From: Acetatifactor sp.
GTDB taxonomy: Bacteria; Bacillota; Clostridia; Lachnospirales; Lachnospiraceae
Direction: 5' to 3'
NCBI GenBank assembly: GCA_016293615.1
Contig: JAEDDX010000014.1
Location: forward strand, 1-45,553
DNA: 45,553 bases
The first letter of the stretch is position 1. Every line of letters starts with the position of its first letter. Below, in pieces: positions 27,127-38,779 of the stretch. Position numbers and translations under genes: made by a program. The notes beneath the pieces are model-generated. The model ran no database searches, was not told the origin of the DNA, and worked only from the letters and a program-made list of their open reading frames with translations.

Positions 27127-28042
27127 AGTCTGCCTTTCCCAATCGATTCAATAGTACATCCATTGTTGCCCGTGTTACAATCCGGATCTTGTGTCCTTTT
27201 TCATTCTCACCCTTGAGAATATCCCGGATTTTTCGCAAGTAAGCCCTCGCGATCCAGGCATATCTGATATACCAATGCTTTATATGACGCTTCTTTATTA
27301 CCAATTCATTTCTGTACAGATAAAACTGTCTCCACTCCTGCTGTCCTTCCACAAGCACATCATTCTCAAAATCTTCTCTGTGAACGATTCTGGCTCCTGT
27401 CACATGAAGTATTTTGGTATACTTTCTGATTCTGAAACAGTAATCCGTATCATCATAGTAGATAAAGAAATCGGCATCCGGCAGTCCCACCTTTTGTACT
27501 ACATTCGCGTGAATCATCAGTCCTACAAATGTAGCTGTATCCACACAAAAAGATTCTTTCCCGTACCATTCTTTCGGCACCAGAGCTGTACGCATGGTAC
27601 TTGCTTTATCTATCACCCGTCGGCCGCCATACGAGATCCGCATTGTGTCACCCACATACTCCGTTCCCGTAAGGCACCTAATATCCGGATTATTATGAGA
27701 CTGTTCCAATAACCTTTTCACATATTCCCGATCAGGTGCAGCATCATCATCCATCACAAGAAGCCAATCCCAGTCTCCGCGCTCCAATGCCCATCGAAAA
27801 CCTTCCCGGAATCCACCGGCGCCTCCCAGATTCTCAGTTAAGCGTATATACGCAATGTCAATACATCCTTGTTTTTGAAACTCTGCCACCAGTTCCGGTG
27901 TCCCGTCTGTGGAGTTGTTATCAATAACACATATCTGATGCAGCTCATGTTCCTGATTGAATAGAGATCTCAAACATCTCTCCAAAAGTCTTTTTCGATT
28001 ATACGTAACGACCAGAGCCGTCACTTTATCATTTTCTCTCAT
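27116..28042 (-). CDS. Family 2 glycosyltransferase (GlfT2-like)
   Basis: 308 aa. N-terminal ALVVTYNRKRLLERCL, VIDNNSTDGTP, the distinctive NLGGAGGFREGFRWAL and the metal motif VMDDDAAPD place it in the rhamnosyl/galactofuranosyl (GlfT2-like) GT2 group. Possible transfer of galactofuranose or rhamnose is inference from the family. No transmembrane helices. Its ATG overlaps the flippase stop by four bases, with AGGAG about six bases upstream. Confidence 0.88.
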   Translation of the reverse strand: MRENDKVTALVVTYNRKRLLERCLRSLFNQEHELHQICVIDNNSTDGTPELVAEFQKQGCIDIAYIRLTENLGGAGGFREGFRWALERGDWDWLLVMDDDAAPDREYVKRLLEQSHNNPDIRCLTGTEYVGDTMRISYGGRRVIDKASTMRTALVPKEWYGKESFCVDTATFVGLMIHANVVQKVGLPDADFFIYYDDTDYCFRIRKYTKILHVTGARIVHREDFENDVLVEGQQEWRQFYLYRNELVIKKRHIKHWYIRYAWIARAYLRKIRDILKGENEKGHKIRIVTRATMDVLLNRLGKADYVK

Positions 28043-29496
28043 TTTTTTCTCCTATGCAAAACCATATGGACCAGGTCCGATGCAATCTCTTCTTTCAAGA
28101 CTAACAACATGGTCAAATATACAACTGCAAAGACAATCGCCGTAACAATGATTTCTAAAAGCCCGTTCATAGGAATCCAGCCTTGCAATATAAACGCTGC
28201 AGCAACTGCAAAAACCGTACCAACAAATGCTTTTACGGAGAGCCTTAGAATCGGAACCTTTATATTCATTCGATACAGGAACATAATCTGCAAGAACAGA
28301 ACCGCTATTTCCGCAAGCACGGTTGCAATCGCTGCTCCTACGCCAAAAAGCTTTGGAATCAGAAGCCAGTTCAGTAAAATATTAACCGCTGTACCGCCCA
28401 CGGAGGAAAATAACAGGTTTCTTTCTTTATTCATGGAGAGAAGTATCTGTATTCCTGTCACTGTAGAGATACCGATAATATATACCGTGAATACCAGTAT
28501 TTTCATCATATCTCCTGCATATAGATACTTACCTCCACATAAAAGAGCAATCACCTCATTCGACTCCAGCAAGAAAAAACCAATCAATGGTATCGAGATG
28601 AAGCTGTTATAGCTTAGGGATTTATGTATCGTACGCCAGTAGGCATCCATTTTTTCCTCTTTGATAAACTGCGACAGGCGTGGTAAAAACAGATTTCCCA
28701 AAGAAGAAACCAGCGCAGATAGCAATGTCTTAATTTTCACTGCTGCTTCGTAATTACCTGTTTGTACCTGGTCCCCCAGCAATCCCAACATAGTGATATC
28801 CATATTGGAAAACAAAGTAAGTGCCACGGATTGTATGAAAAACCATTTTGTATACCGATAATGCCCGACAAACGCTATCCCCCGCTGAACCCGAAAACGA
28901 ACCATCTTTTGTGCATATAAATAATTCACGATATTTGTGCACACATTACTTCCCGCAAGAATCGCTGCATAAACAATTCCGTCGTCCGTATTATGAATCA
29001 GAAGCAGTAAAGCAAAAAATGTAATCACCTTAAATATCAGAGTACGGACTGTTATATATGTATATTTCTCCAGAGCTGTGTAAATCCATCCGACTCCCAG
29101 AAAATCTGACATAAAGCTGATTCCGAACAGGAGCATCAGAATCCACTGTTCCCTGAATCGAGGGAAAAGCATAATGACCAGCGCATACAGGACGACAGCC
29201 AGCAATGTTGTCGCACCATTTGCTGTGAACAGTTCTCCTACCGTACGGCTCAATTCATGTTTATCATTTCTCACGCGCGCACTGGTCCGTATAGCATATG
29301 TGGTCAATCCGAAAGTAGCAATTGCTGAGAAATAATTAGCAATGGAGTTCGCAAAACTTACCGTTCCGAGGCTTTTCGCTCCCAACACTCTGGTGACATA
29401 CGGATATGTAATCAACGGAAACAAAAAATTAGCACCTTGCAAAATGTAATTCATGAATATCGCATATTTTCCTGAAGTCAGCTTCATTTCGCTCAT
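28039..29496 (-). CDS. Oligosaccharide flippase (Wzx-like)
   Basis: 485-aa polytopic protein with about 12-14 hydrophobic helices; N-terminus SGKYAIFMNYILQGANFLFPLITYPYVTRVLG is typical of Wzx/RfbX flippases. It would turn undecaprenyl-linked repeat units across the membrane before polymerisation. Start at the ATG at 29496 overlaps the GT2 gene stop by four bases; a second ATG three codons in is also possible. The single flippase in the cluster implies one repeat unit type. Confidence 0.9.
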   Translation of the reverse strand: MSEMKLTSGKYAIFMNYILQGANFLFPLITYPYVTRVLGAKSLGTVSFANSIANYFSAIATFGLTTYAIRTSARVRNDKHELSRTVGELFTANGATTLLAVVLYALVIMLFPRFREQWILMLLFGISFMSDFLGVGWIYTALEKYTYITVRTLIFKVITFFALLLLIHNTDDGIVYAAILAGSNVCTNIVNYLYAQKMVRFRVQRGIAFVGHYRYTKWFFIQSVALTLFSNMDITMLGLLGDQVQTGNYEAAVKIKTLLSALVSSLGNLFLPRLSQFIKEEKMDAYWRTIHKSLSYNSFISIPLIGFFLLESNEVIALLCGGKYLYAGDMMKILVFTVYIIGISTVTGIQILLSMNKERNLLFSSVGGTAVNILLNWLLIPKLFGVGAAIATVLAEIAVLFLQIMFLYRMNIKVPILRLSVKAFVGTVFAVAAAFILQGWIPMNGLLEIIVTAIVFAVVYLTMLLVLKEEIASDLVHMVLHRRKK

Positions 29497-30161
29497 TTTG
29501 TGTTTACTCTTTCAACGATCTCGATCTGATGATTTTCGAACCACCCTATAATTACTTCTTCTTTCTCCCGCATTCCGGACGCATTGCGAGGCACCATACC
29601 GGACTTCCCGCCAAAATGATGCAACATATCTTCATGTTCCCTCACTGCCACAACTCTCTTTCCTGCGCACAATGCCTGGGCTTGTATCTTTGTCACACTC
29701 CAGAACCACTCATAGTTTCCATCCAGCATATAAGTATCGTAAAGCGCGCGATCCAGCAGCATAGCATATCCATCCGCACGGACAGGCGCATGATCCACCA
29801 TTCCATACGAACTGATACCCCCTTCCGGACATAATTCCAGCAGGTATTCCAGCCATCGGTCACTTCTGATTTCCACATCACTGTTCAGCAGCAAATAATG
29901 TGTTGATTCTTCGTCTGCCAAAAGACTTCCGGCATTATTTCCCTTCGCAAACAGCAGATTCTTACGACTCAACAGCAACTTATGAATCTTCCCTTCTTTT
30001 TTCATCTTTTTTAACAAAAGACGGGTCGGGAAGTGTGAATGATTATCCACTACGATCAATTCGTAGTCCACACCCTTCGTATGCTCGACCACAGAATCAA
30101 TGGCAAGCTTTACGTACTCCGGTGCATTATGTACCAACATAATAATACTGACTTTTTTCAT
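29493..30161 (-). CDS. Short family 2 glycosyltransferase
   Basis: 222 aa, a compact GT2 domain: VSIIMLVHNAPEYVKLAIDSVV, LIVVDNHSHFPT, NAGSLLADEESTHYLLLNSDVEI (with the NSDVE in place of a DxD motif). Shorter than most family members, with no C-terminal extension. It starts one base after the fusion gene stop, with GAGGG six bases upstream, and its own stop overlaps the flippase start. Confidence 0.82.
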   Translation of the reverse strand: MKKVSIIMLVHNAPEYVKLAIDSVVEHTKGVDYELIVVDNHSHFPTRLLLKKMKKEGKIHKLLLSRKNLLFAKGNNAGSLLADEESTHYLLLNSDVEIRSDRWLEYLLELCPEGGISSYGMVDHAPVRADGYAMLLDRALYDTYMLDGNYEWFWSVTKIQAQALCAGKRVVAVREHEDMLHHFGGKSGMVPRNASGMREKEEVIIGWFENHQIEIVERVNTK

Positions 30162-30162
30162 C

Positions 30163-31986
<1,824 letters not shown>

Positions 31987-32034
31987 AACTTCATCCTCAC
32001 TTTTCTTTTACCTTCGGACTAACGCCTGCAGTCT

Positions 32035-33294
32035 CTACCCTTTGCTTTCCATATTCCTCAAAAAAGGAAATGCACAAACCAAATAAAGCATATATCCCGC
32101 TTCCGTCCTAAGTGAATTATTGTATACCAGATTCATAACTCCGATCACAGCACAAACAATGACGAGCCGACAAACATCCTCATGATTCTCCTTCGTGATT
32201 CGTTTATAGCAGAATAATATAATAAGCGCGAAAAAGCCAAAGAGAAAGAACAATCCAAAGAGCCCGTTTTCCAAGTACATATGGGTTGTGGAAAACCATG
32301 TATAGTGCAAATTTTGGTTGGCTTCATAAAAAGGAGATGTAACAAAGCTATATCCGCCAGCATAATCACAATTTCCCATTCCCAAACCAAAGAGTATCCA
32401 AAACGGATTCACTAAGAATAATGTATTTATTTTCTTCATGAAGTATAGTCGGTTCAGATCATTCGTCCCTGTATATCCGCGAACACTGGAGCCATACTCT
32501 AACAATACATTGCCATCTAATATACTGCCAGGGAACAATTGCAGCATTATATGATACCCTATATCAAGTGCCAAAACAGCGATAGCTATGATAATCAATT
32601 TCTTCAAAGAAAACTCAGTAGTCAGCAAAGATACTGCCAGGATAATCACAAACTCAATATAAAAGAATTTGATTTCAGCATAACCTGCAAGAATAAGCAT
32701 CAGAACAATTCGTATGGTAAATGCCTTTAAATGAATCCTATTATTGGTATATTCCATATAGGATATTGCCAGGTAGATACAAAAAAATAAGTTTACATAT
32801 CCGTTGCATCCGCTGTCATTGCCGAATACCCCTCCCAGACTATCTCCCTTATAATCCAGGACTAATCTTTGTACGAACATTGCCAATACTTCGATAGCGA
32901 AAAAGATATCCAAAAATACATAATACTCCTGCACATCTTCTTCTCTGAAGGATAGAATAACACTTAGGAAGAATACATAAAACCTAACATTATTTCGCAA
33001 TCCCCATAGGAAATAGAACAGGGACTGATAGTTCATGAAATACAGAAAAAAAGCAGTCCCAAAGAACACACCGATGAATAAACTCAAAAATTTAACATCA
33101 AAGTCTTTCTTCGTTGTTCGAATCAGCATACATAACAATAAGAACAGCCAGCATAGATCCGGAATATACTTAAATACTGATGGTAATATTGAGAAATTTA
33201 CTAAAGGTATAATCGTATACGGAGTAATCAGCATTATCCATAAGAGTATTTGATTCAGTGTTTTTTTCTTAAACTTTATTGTCCCGAAATACAT
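32035..33294 (-). CDS. Wzy-like polysaccharide polymerase
   Basis: 419-aa very hydrophobic protein with about 10-12 helices. Sequence is poorly conserved, as usual for Wzy; support comes from topology, a periplasmic loop with GSSVRGYTGTNDLNR and WFSTTHMYLENGLFGLFFLFG near the C-terminus, and location between glycosyltransferases and a flippase. It would polymerise repeat units outside the membrane. Markedly AT-rich codons. Start ATG at 33294 lies one base after the previous stop with only a weak purine-rich site. Confidence 0.78.
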   Translation of the reverse strand: MYFGTIKFKKKTLNQILLWIMLITPYTIIPLVNFSILPSVFKYIPDLCWLFLLLCMLIRTTKKDFDVKFLSLFIGVFFGTAFFLYFMNYQSLFYFLWGLRNNVRFYVFFLSVILSFREEDVQEYYVFLDIFFAIEVLAMFVQRLVLDYKGDSLGGVFGNDSGCNGYVNLFFCIYLAISYMEYTNNRIHLKAFTIRIVLMLILAGYAEIKFFYIEFVIILAVSLLTTEFSLKKLIIIAIAVLALDIGYHIMLQLFPGSILDGNVLLEYGSSVRGYTGTNDLNRLYFMKKINTLFLVNPFWILFGLGMGNCDYAGGYSFVTSPFYEANQNLHYTWFSTTHMYLENGLFGLFFLFGFFALIILFCYKRITKENHEDVCRLVIVCAVIGVMNLVYNNSLRTEAGYMLYLVCAFPFLRNMESKG

Positions 33295-33295
33295 T

Positions 33296-34264
33296 CTATT
33301 TCTCTTTCCGTTGTCGCAGCATTTTCAGAAACCTCATTGTCATTTTGATCCCGAATATGCTAATCATAATATACAAAATATATGGTTTACGCAATCTCCC
33401 TAACTTCAGGTATTTTCTGTTCGTATAGAAATAATTCAGTGATTCAATTTGGAACAATTCTTCCTGACCAAACTTATTGACTATCGTCATAAATAAATCA
33501 AAATAGCTTTTCGAGAGAAAAAATGACATCATCTCAGTTCCGTTGTAGAGTTCCGTCATATCCCTTAGTATTTGAACATAATGGTTTATGTTACTGATAT
33601 CTGTTGTTTCCGTAAGGGAACCCCTTCTGAAATTTCTATAACAATAATAGTAATTGTCCAATAAATACGCTATCGAGGGATTGTAGCTCAAAATTTTCGC
33701 AGTCCACAGAAAGTCTTCTGAAATCCCCTGCATAAAACGAATGTTTTGATTCACAATAAACTGACGACGAACTAATTTAAAACATGCGGATGGTGTAAAA
33801 CAGTTATTGTTAAAATAAAAAGCACTGTCCTGCTCATTACCAAACACTGCATTTTCTGTATTCATCACTTCCGTCTCTGCATTACAAGTACAATGATTGA
33901 TAACCACCATATCAGCATGTTTTTGCATGATGCATTCATGTATACTTGTCAGGCAGGAAGCGTTTGGCAGGAAATCATCGGAATCAATAAAGAAAAGATA
34001 TTCTCCCTGCGCTTTTTCCATTCCGAAATTCCTGGTAAACCCCAAGCCTTCATTTGCTTTGTGGTAAGATCTTATGAATGGATATTTCCCGGCATATTCA
34101 TCACAGATAATTCCGCTGTTGTCCTTGGACCCATCATCAACACATATGACTTCATATGAAGTAAACTTCTGTTCCAGGATTGAAGTCAAACACTTATCAA
34201 TATATTTCTCAACCTGATATACCGGAATAATAATCGAAAAAAAAGGGAACTTATAGGTCTCCAT
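33296..34264 (-). CDS. Family 2 glycosyltransferase
   Basis: 322 aa. FSIIIPVYQVEKYIDKCLTSIL, VICVDDGSKDNSG, NEGLGFTRNFGME and FIDSDDFL are all in order, a standard GT2 domain with metal-binding DSDD. The C-terminal 100 residues are unassigned. The ATG at 34264 (GGGAG seven bases upstream) overlaps the end of the preceding GT4 gene by 14 bases; an earlier in-frame start has no site. AT-rich like its neighbours. Confidence 0.88.
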   Translation of the reverse strand: METYKFPFFSIIIPVYQVEKYIDKCLTSILEQKFTSYEVICVDDGSKDNSGIICDEYAGKYPFIRSYHKANEGLGFTRNFGMEKAQGEYLFFIDSDDFLPNASCLTSIHECIMQKHADMVVINHCTCNAETEVMNTENAVFGNEQDSAFYFNNNCFTPSACFKLVRRQFIVNQNIRFMQGISEDFLWTAKILSYNPSIAYLLDNYYYCYRNFRRGSLTETTDISNINHYVQILRDMTELYNGTEMMSFFLSKSYFDLFMTIVNKFGQEELFQIESLNYFYTNRKYLKLGRLRKPYILYIMISIFGIKMTMRFLKMLRQRKEK

Positions 34265-35354
34265 GTATATTCTCCCTATATTCTTCTTCAAATAATAACA
34301 CCTTATCATGATAACTCAAGTGGTTTCTAATCGCAATGCATTCTTTTCTATATTCCTCATAATAATCTACCAGACTCTTCAAGTCATGCTCATCCCAGTC
34401 ATCCTTCGCAATTCCAAGCCCTTTTTCTGCAATATAGTCAGACATATATGGAGTCATATTGGTTACCACCGGTGTCCCTGACGCAATTGCTTCATTGATC
34501 GTCAAAATATTGTTGTCCTGTTCGGTAGATACCAACAATGCATAGGATTGTGCCAGATGTTCAACGAGTCTGTTATGTGGCAGAAATCCTTTGAACTCAA
34601 TATGATCGGGACAGGAGGTGTTTTGAGCCATTCTCTCTAACTCGTTTCGCTGCTCCCCGTCTCCGATAATCAGCAGCCTGAAGTCCGCATCATACTCTTT
34701 TACAAATCTATCAAAAGCTACTATAGATTTGTCTATTCTTTTCCTCGGAATCAACTGGCTGACAATGATGAATTGTTTTCTCGTATCATCCGCTATGTAA
34801 AATTCTTCAATATTGACTCCATGATCTATGACTGTCCGGGACACATTATCAGAGAACGCCTGAATAAAGTGCATTGCTCTGTTTGACCGCGGAACGATTC
34901 TTACGCTCTTATAAAAGTATTTTACGATTATATAGTACCATAACTTAGCCGGGATCTTAAAAAAAGCTCTCTGAAATAGCGCAAGTTCCTGCCATACAAT
35001 CGTTTTTTGCGGATACAATCTCACACATGTGAATGTAGAAGTGAAAAAAGCTTCACTGCATATCAGCAAATCATAATGGTTCTCTTTTAAATGCATCTTA
35101 AGTTGCGGGTACCACGGTAACTTATTCGGAATGAATATCCCTTTCAACCCGGGTTCAAGATAAAGTACGTGAAAGTTATATTCCTCCTCTTCTGTTGGTT
35201 TAAAATTGATATCCTCCACCAAAGTAATATCATGTCCCATCTCAGAAAATGCGGAGCACAGTCCGAAACTCATTGTATCTTTAATGCTTTTCTTTCTCTT
35301 AATCTTTCTGGTTTCTGAAGTATATATCCACGGATTTACGAACAAGATCTTCAT
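34251..35354 (-). CDS. Family 4 glycosyltransferase
   Basis: 367-aa GT-B transferase. N-terminal KILFVNPWIY domain, basic patch and acceptor region, then the donor domain with IIVSQLIPRKRIDKSIVAF, LLIIGDGEQRNELE and STEQDNNILTINEAIASGTPVVTN, where the expected ExxxxxxxE catalytic pattern is partly diverged (E-Q-D at the first glutamate region). Start ATG at 35354 overlaps the preceding stop (ATGA) with AGGAG seven bases upstream. Confidence 0.86.
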   Translation of the reverse strand: MKILFVNPWIYTSETRKIKRKKSIKDTMSFGLCSAFSEMGHDITLVEDINFKPTEEEEYNFHVLYLEPGLKGIFIPNKLPWYPQLKMHLKENHYDLLICSEAFFTSTFTCVRLYPQKTIVWQELALFQRAFFKIPAKLWYYIIVKYFYKSVRIVPRSNRAMHFIQAFSDNVSRTVIDHGVNIEEFYIADDTRKQFIIVSQLIPRKRIDKSIVAFDRFVKEYDADFRLLIIGDGEQRNELERMAQNTSCPDHIEFKGFLPHNRLVEHLAQSYALLVSTEQDNNILTINEAIASGTPVVTNMTPYMSDYIAEKGLGIAKDDWDEHDLKSLVDYYEEYRKECIAIRNHLSYHDKVLLFEEEYRENIHGDL

Positions 35355-36289
35355 AGGTCGTCTCCTATTTCTATCAGTTTACAGTACACAGAATCTCCAT
35401 TGGCTATGGCTTCATCCAGTTTGTAGGATAACTTATGGATATTGGTTAACCTAAAAATCCATTCCAGCTTTTCACTGTCGTATCTGTCTCCCAGACACTT
35501 CATCAGATATTCACTGTAATCGGTGCTCATGTATGGAATCTCTCTTTCTGCCTCTGTCCCATGAAGCAATCCTGTCATGATCAGGTTAGGAAGTAAGTAT
35601 TCAATCACATGCTGTTCTTTCATCCAATATGCAAAGGATACATTTCTGATCTCTCTGATAGCAGGATTACCCGCTTTGGAATGTAAGAACCATGCAGGAT
35701 AAAGAACCGGATTCTCTACCAGCATCATCGTATTCCTCAGTGCGAAGAAATCACTTTCCAAAATATTGGGGGAAATAAGTGCGCTCAAATACACAGTTGC
35801 ATCAATCCATGTGCCCCCATAATGCTCCAGCAATGCAAAGCGTAATAAATCAGTATAGCCGGCAATGGAAATCTTACCTTTTTCATACTTGTCTTTTATA
35901 TACTGCGGAAAAATGACATATTCCTCGATATTGCGCTCGTGCAGGGCGATCACTGTTCCGCTGCTGTACTTTTCTATCGTTTTATAGCAGGCTTGTACGA
36001 TTTTCGGAGCGCTGTCTATCCCTGTATTCCAAAACACCCACACCGGATTATCCGGGATGTTGGTGCAAGGGAACACCAACCCTTCCGGGTCATTGTTCTT
36101 ATACTTGAAATATCTGCTCACATATCTCAACGCTTTATTCTGCCACAGGATCTTTTTTATCTCGTATTGATTGACGATATGGAAAGGATTGGCGTTAAAA
36201 AAGCCACGCCTTAATCCGTTCCGCAAACCATAACGATTCATATATCCTTTTAATCCTATATTTTGATAATAATCATTCAGCATCCGCAT
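35351..36289 (-). CDS. Capsular polysaccharide synthesis transferase (PF05704-like)
   Basis: 312 aa. VWVFWNTGIDSAPKIVQACYKTI, then AGYTDLLRFALLEHYGGTWIDATVYL carries the altered DxD motif (IDA) used by this family, followed by FALRNT. It probably transfers a sugar to the growing repeat. ATG at 36289 has AAAGGG five bases upstream and overlaps the GT4 gene by 17 bases; the ATG six bases later is an alternative. Confidence 0.82.
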   Translation of the reverse strand: MRMLNDYYQNIGLKGYMNRYGLRNGLRRGFFNANPFHIVNQYEIKKILWQNKALRYVSRYFKYKNNDPEGLVFPCTNIPDNPVWVFWNTGIDSAPKIVQACYKTIEKYSSGTVIALHERNIEEYVIFPQYIKDKYEKGKISIAGYTDLLRFALLEHYGGTWIDATVYLSALISPNILESDFFALRNTMMLVENPVLYPAWFLHSKAGNPAIREIRNVSFAYWMKEQHVIEYLLPNLIMTGLLHGTEAEREIPYMSTDYSEYLMKCLGDRYDSEKLEWIFRLTNIHKLSYKLDEAIANGDSVYCKLIEIGDDL

Positions 36290-37490
36290 CAATACCCTTT
36301 CGATAGATAACCATTAGTTTCTCATAATAGCTTTCCGAAGTTTCAAATCTCGCATCATGACAATTCCTTGTGTATTCTTCCAAAACTTCTTGCCTGTCTA
36401 TGATCCTCTTGATGGATTTCTTCAGATCTTCCGCATTTCCGGCTTCAAATAATTCCCCTGTCTTGCCTTCCATGATTAGTTCCGGGATTCCTCCCATGCG
36501 TGAACCAACCACCGGGGTTCCCAGAGCAATCGATTCAATCACAGAAAACGGACAGTTTTCATACCATTCAGAAGGGCAGACACTCAGTTTTGCCTCTGCA
36601 ATCAGCTTATTTAACTCCTGCCCTTCCCTAAACCCCAGATATTCTACATTCGGTATATCCTTCATCAAATCAACAGCGGGCCCATACCCTGCAAAAACAA
36701 ACCTTTCATCCGGCATTTGTTTTGCCACTTCAAGTAATGTTTCCGTTCCTTTATCCTTACATAGTTTTCCGAATTCAAGAATATAGTTCTTCTTCTCTAT
36801 GCCTTGCACGGCAGCTACATCTTTAAAATTTTGTAGCGCTATCGTCTTACCTGCGAATTGAGGCTGGGTATCCAGCTTCTCCTTTAAAAATTGACTGCAG
36901 CAAATAAAGGCATCCACATATGAATAGGCCGGATTCCGCTTCCAGAAGTACCCATCCATCGTTCCCAAGAGTGATTTTGCTCTGGAATTCTTCAAGCATT
37001 TGGTCTGCAGACAATGAATATACTTGCCGTCCAGGCAAAGTTCACAGGGTTTTACATTCACATCAAACAATCCATGGCTGGGGCAAATCAACTGATAGTC
37101 ATGACCCGTATATATGATTCTGCATCCATTTCTTTTTTCCTGCCGCCACTTTTCTATCTCAAGAATAATCGCCGGGGTAAGGTGATACTGAATATTATTA
37201 AGATGAACAACCTCCGGGTGAAAAGAATCCAGCACTCTTCTGATTTCTTTTCTGGCCCGACGATTGTAAATAATCCTGAAGGGTGCATTCAGGTTGCGAG
37301 CGATGCCGGCAGAGAAATCCATATCACTGACCAGAGCATCCACCTGATTACCAACTGTGTTCTTTTCATTTCTTAAACCAAAATATTGTACCTCGTGTCC
37401 TCTTTTTTCGAGCATTTTTCCTAACGAAAGCGTGTAAGTCTCTGCTCCTCCTTTGGGATAAAGGAACTTATTTATCAATAATACTCTCAT
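36273..37490 (-). CDS. Family 4 glycosyltransferase
   Basis: 405-aa GT-B transferase. N-terminal VLLINKFLYPKGGAETYTLSLGKML with the acceptor loop, a Cys-rich insertion (about 140-165: CELCLDGKYIHCLQTKC, four cysteines that could bind a metal), donor domain EFGKLCKDKGTETLLEVAK, FAGYGPA, and ENCPFSVIESIALGTPVVGSRMGGIPE, the family ExxxxxxE. ATG at 37490 lies 12 bases after the first gene. The Cys cluster is common in this subfamily. Confidence 0.87.
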   Translation of the reverse strand: MRVLLINKFLYPKGGAETYTLSLGKMLEKRGHEVQYFGLRNEKNTVGNQVDALVSDMDFSAGIARNLNAPFRIIYNRRARKEIRRVLDSFHPEVVHLNNIQYHLTPAIILEIEKWRQEKRNGCRIIYTGHDYQLICPSHGLFDVNVKPCELCLDGKYIHCLQTKCLKNSRAKSLLGTMDGYFWKRNPAYSYVDAFICCSQFLKEKLDTQPQFAGKTIALQNFKDVAAVQGIEKKNYILEFGKLCKDKGTETLLEVAKQMPDERFVFAGYGPAVDLMKDIPNVEYLGFREGQELNKLIAEAKLSVCPSEWYENCPFSVIESIALGTPVVGSRMGGIPELIMEGKTGELFEAGNAEDLKKSIKRIIDRQEVLEEYTRNCHDARFETSESYYEKLMVIYRKGIDADAE

Positions 37491-37502
37491 CCGCTCACTT
37501 CC

Positions 37503-38615
37503 CTATAATACCTTCTCATACAACCTTAATGTCCGTTCTACCACATCGTCCCATATATACTTATTACACACATAATCCGCAGCATCCTTACGATATCTCT
37601 CGATTTTCTCTCTATTTTCCAAAAGATCCGACAGTTTATCCTTCAAATCATCCACATCTGATTTTCTGAAAACTACCGCTTTATCTCCGACCACTTCCGT
37701 ACACTCCGCAATATCACTTACCACGCAGCAGTTTCCATAAGATAGCGCCTCAAGAAGCGACAGCGGCATACCCTCCAGTTCTGAAGGAAGACAGTAGATC
37801 AGTGCATTGCTATAGAGTTCTTCTAACACTCTTCCCTCAACAAATCCGGTAAATACAATTCTGTCATCACCGTTTGCCAACTTCTTCAGCTTCTGACTAT
37901 ATGCATCAGAATCCGATATTCCGCCGGCTATCACTAATTTCTTATCCGTTGCTAATTCTCTAAAAGCCTTGACAAGATAGTCCTCACCTTTTTCAGGTAC
38001 AATTCTCCCCAAGTACAATATGTACCCATCCTTTTTCAAACCATATTTTTCTATCTCACTTATTTCTCGGTGTATCGGTCTCCTCACACCATTTGGAATA
38101 AAGGTTACCTCCCGGCCATACTCTTTCAGGAAATATTCCTTCAGGCCTTCACTCAGTACAATCATTTCGTCCGCAAACTTAACCGCATTCTTTTCTCCGG
38201 CCTTTATATACCATTTCGCAAATCCGCCCCATTTTGCTCTGTTCCAATCCAATCCGTGAATCGTTACTATTACTTTCTTACCCAGAAGATGGGGAATAAA
38301 GCAAAAAAACGCCGGTCCTTCCGCATGAATATGGACTAATTGAAATCTGCCAAATCCAGCCTTAATAGAGGCAATCAGAGAGGAAGTCATTGCAGCAATA
38401 CCCTTTCTGTTAATGGTAAAAACTTCCTGAATCTTTATGCCTTCATATTCCCTCACTCTATTTTTCTTTTGTCCCCGAACGCGCTTGCTTTTTCTATTAT
38501 AGCAAGTAACGCTATGACCGCGTTCAACCATTCCGGTTGCCAATTCCTCAACAACGATTTCGACTCCGCCTTCACGAGACGGAATCTGCTTATGTCCAAG
38601 CATTGCAATTTTCAA
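37503..38615 (-). CDS. DUF1972/GT4 glycosyltransferase, first gene of the EPS operon
   Basis: 370 aa. Begins KIAMLGHKQIPSREGGVEIVVEELATGM, the signature of DUF1972-type rhamnosyl/glycosyl transferases, with a GT4 donor domain LGRIVPEKGEDYLVKAFRE and LPSELEGMPLSLLEALSYGNCCVVSD. The start is TTG at 38615, set by a perfect AGGAGG seven bases before it; codons further up have no site. It is the first reader of an operon of at least eleven genes down to 26029. Confidence 0.87.
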   Translation of the reverse strand: MKIAMLGHKQIPSREGGVEIVVEELATGMVERGHSVTCYNRKSKRVRGQKKNRVREYEGIKIQEVFTINRKGIAAMTSSLIASIKAGFGRFQLVHIHAEGPAFFCFIPHLLGKKVIVTIHGLDWNRAKWGGFAKWYIKAGEKNAVKFADEMIVLSEGLKEYFLKEYGREVTFIPNGVRRPIHREISEIEKYGLKKDGYILYLGRIVPEKGEDYLVKAFRELATDKKLVIAGGISDSDAYSQKLKKLANGDDRIVFTGFVEGRVLEELYSNALIYCLPSELEGMPLSLLEALSYGNCCVVSDIAECTEVVGDKAVVFRKSDVDDLKDKLSDLLENREKIERYRKDAADYVCNKYIWDDVVERTLRLYEKVL

Positions 38616-38691
38616 ATCATTTCCTCCTAATGACAATATCAAAACTCAATTCGGCAGACCAGCTTTAATACAACATAAAACAGACTCAAAT

Positions 38692-38763
38692 TAACAAAAA
38701 ACCGCACGGTTCTACACCTCCCGACGCCCTTTAAAGCATGCGGTACGAAATCGTCCGTGCGGT
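38692..38763 (-). terminator. Terminator with a long loop and alternative pairing
   Basis: On the minus strand ACCGCACGG (plus 38755-38763) pairs with CCGTGCGGT (38701-38709) and is followed by TTTTTGTT. The 45-base loop contains ACGATTTCGT, itself a small hairpin, and a second copy of the left arm, ACCGCA (38739-38744), that can pair with the same right arm. It lies after the iorA-iorB-paaK genes and could end their transcript. Confidence 0.6.
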
Positions 38764-38779
38764 ATGTTCATATGTTTAT

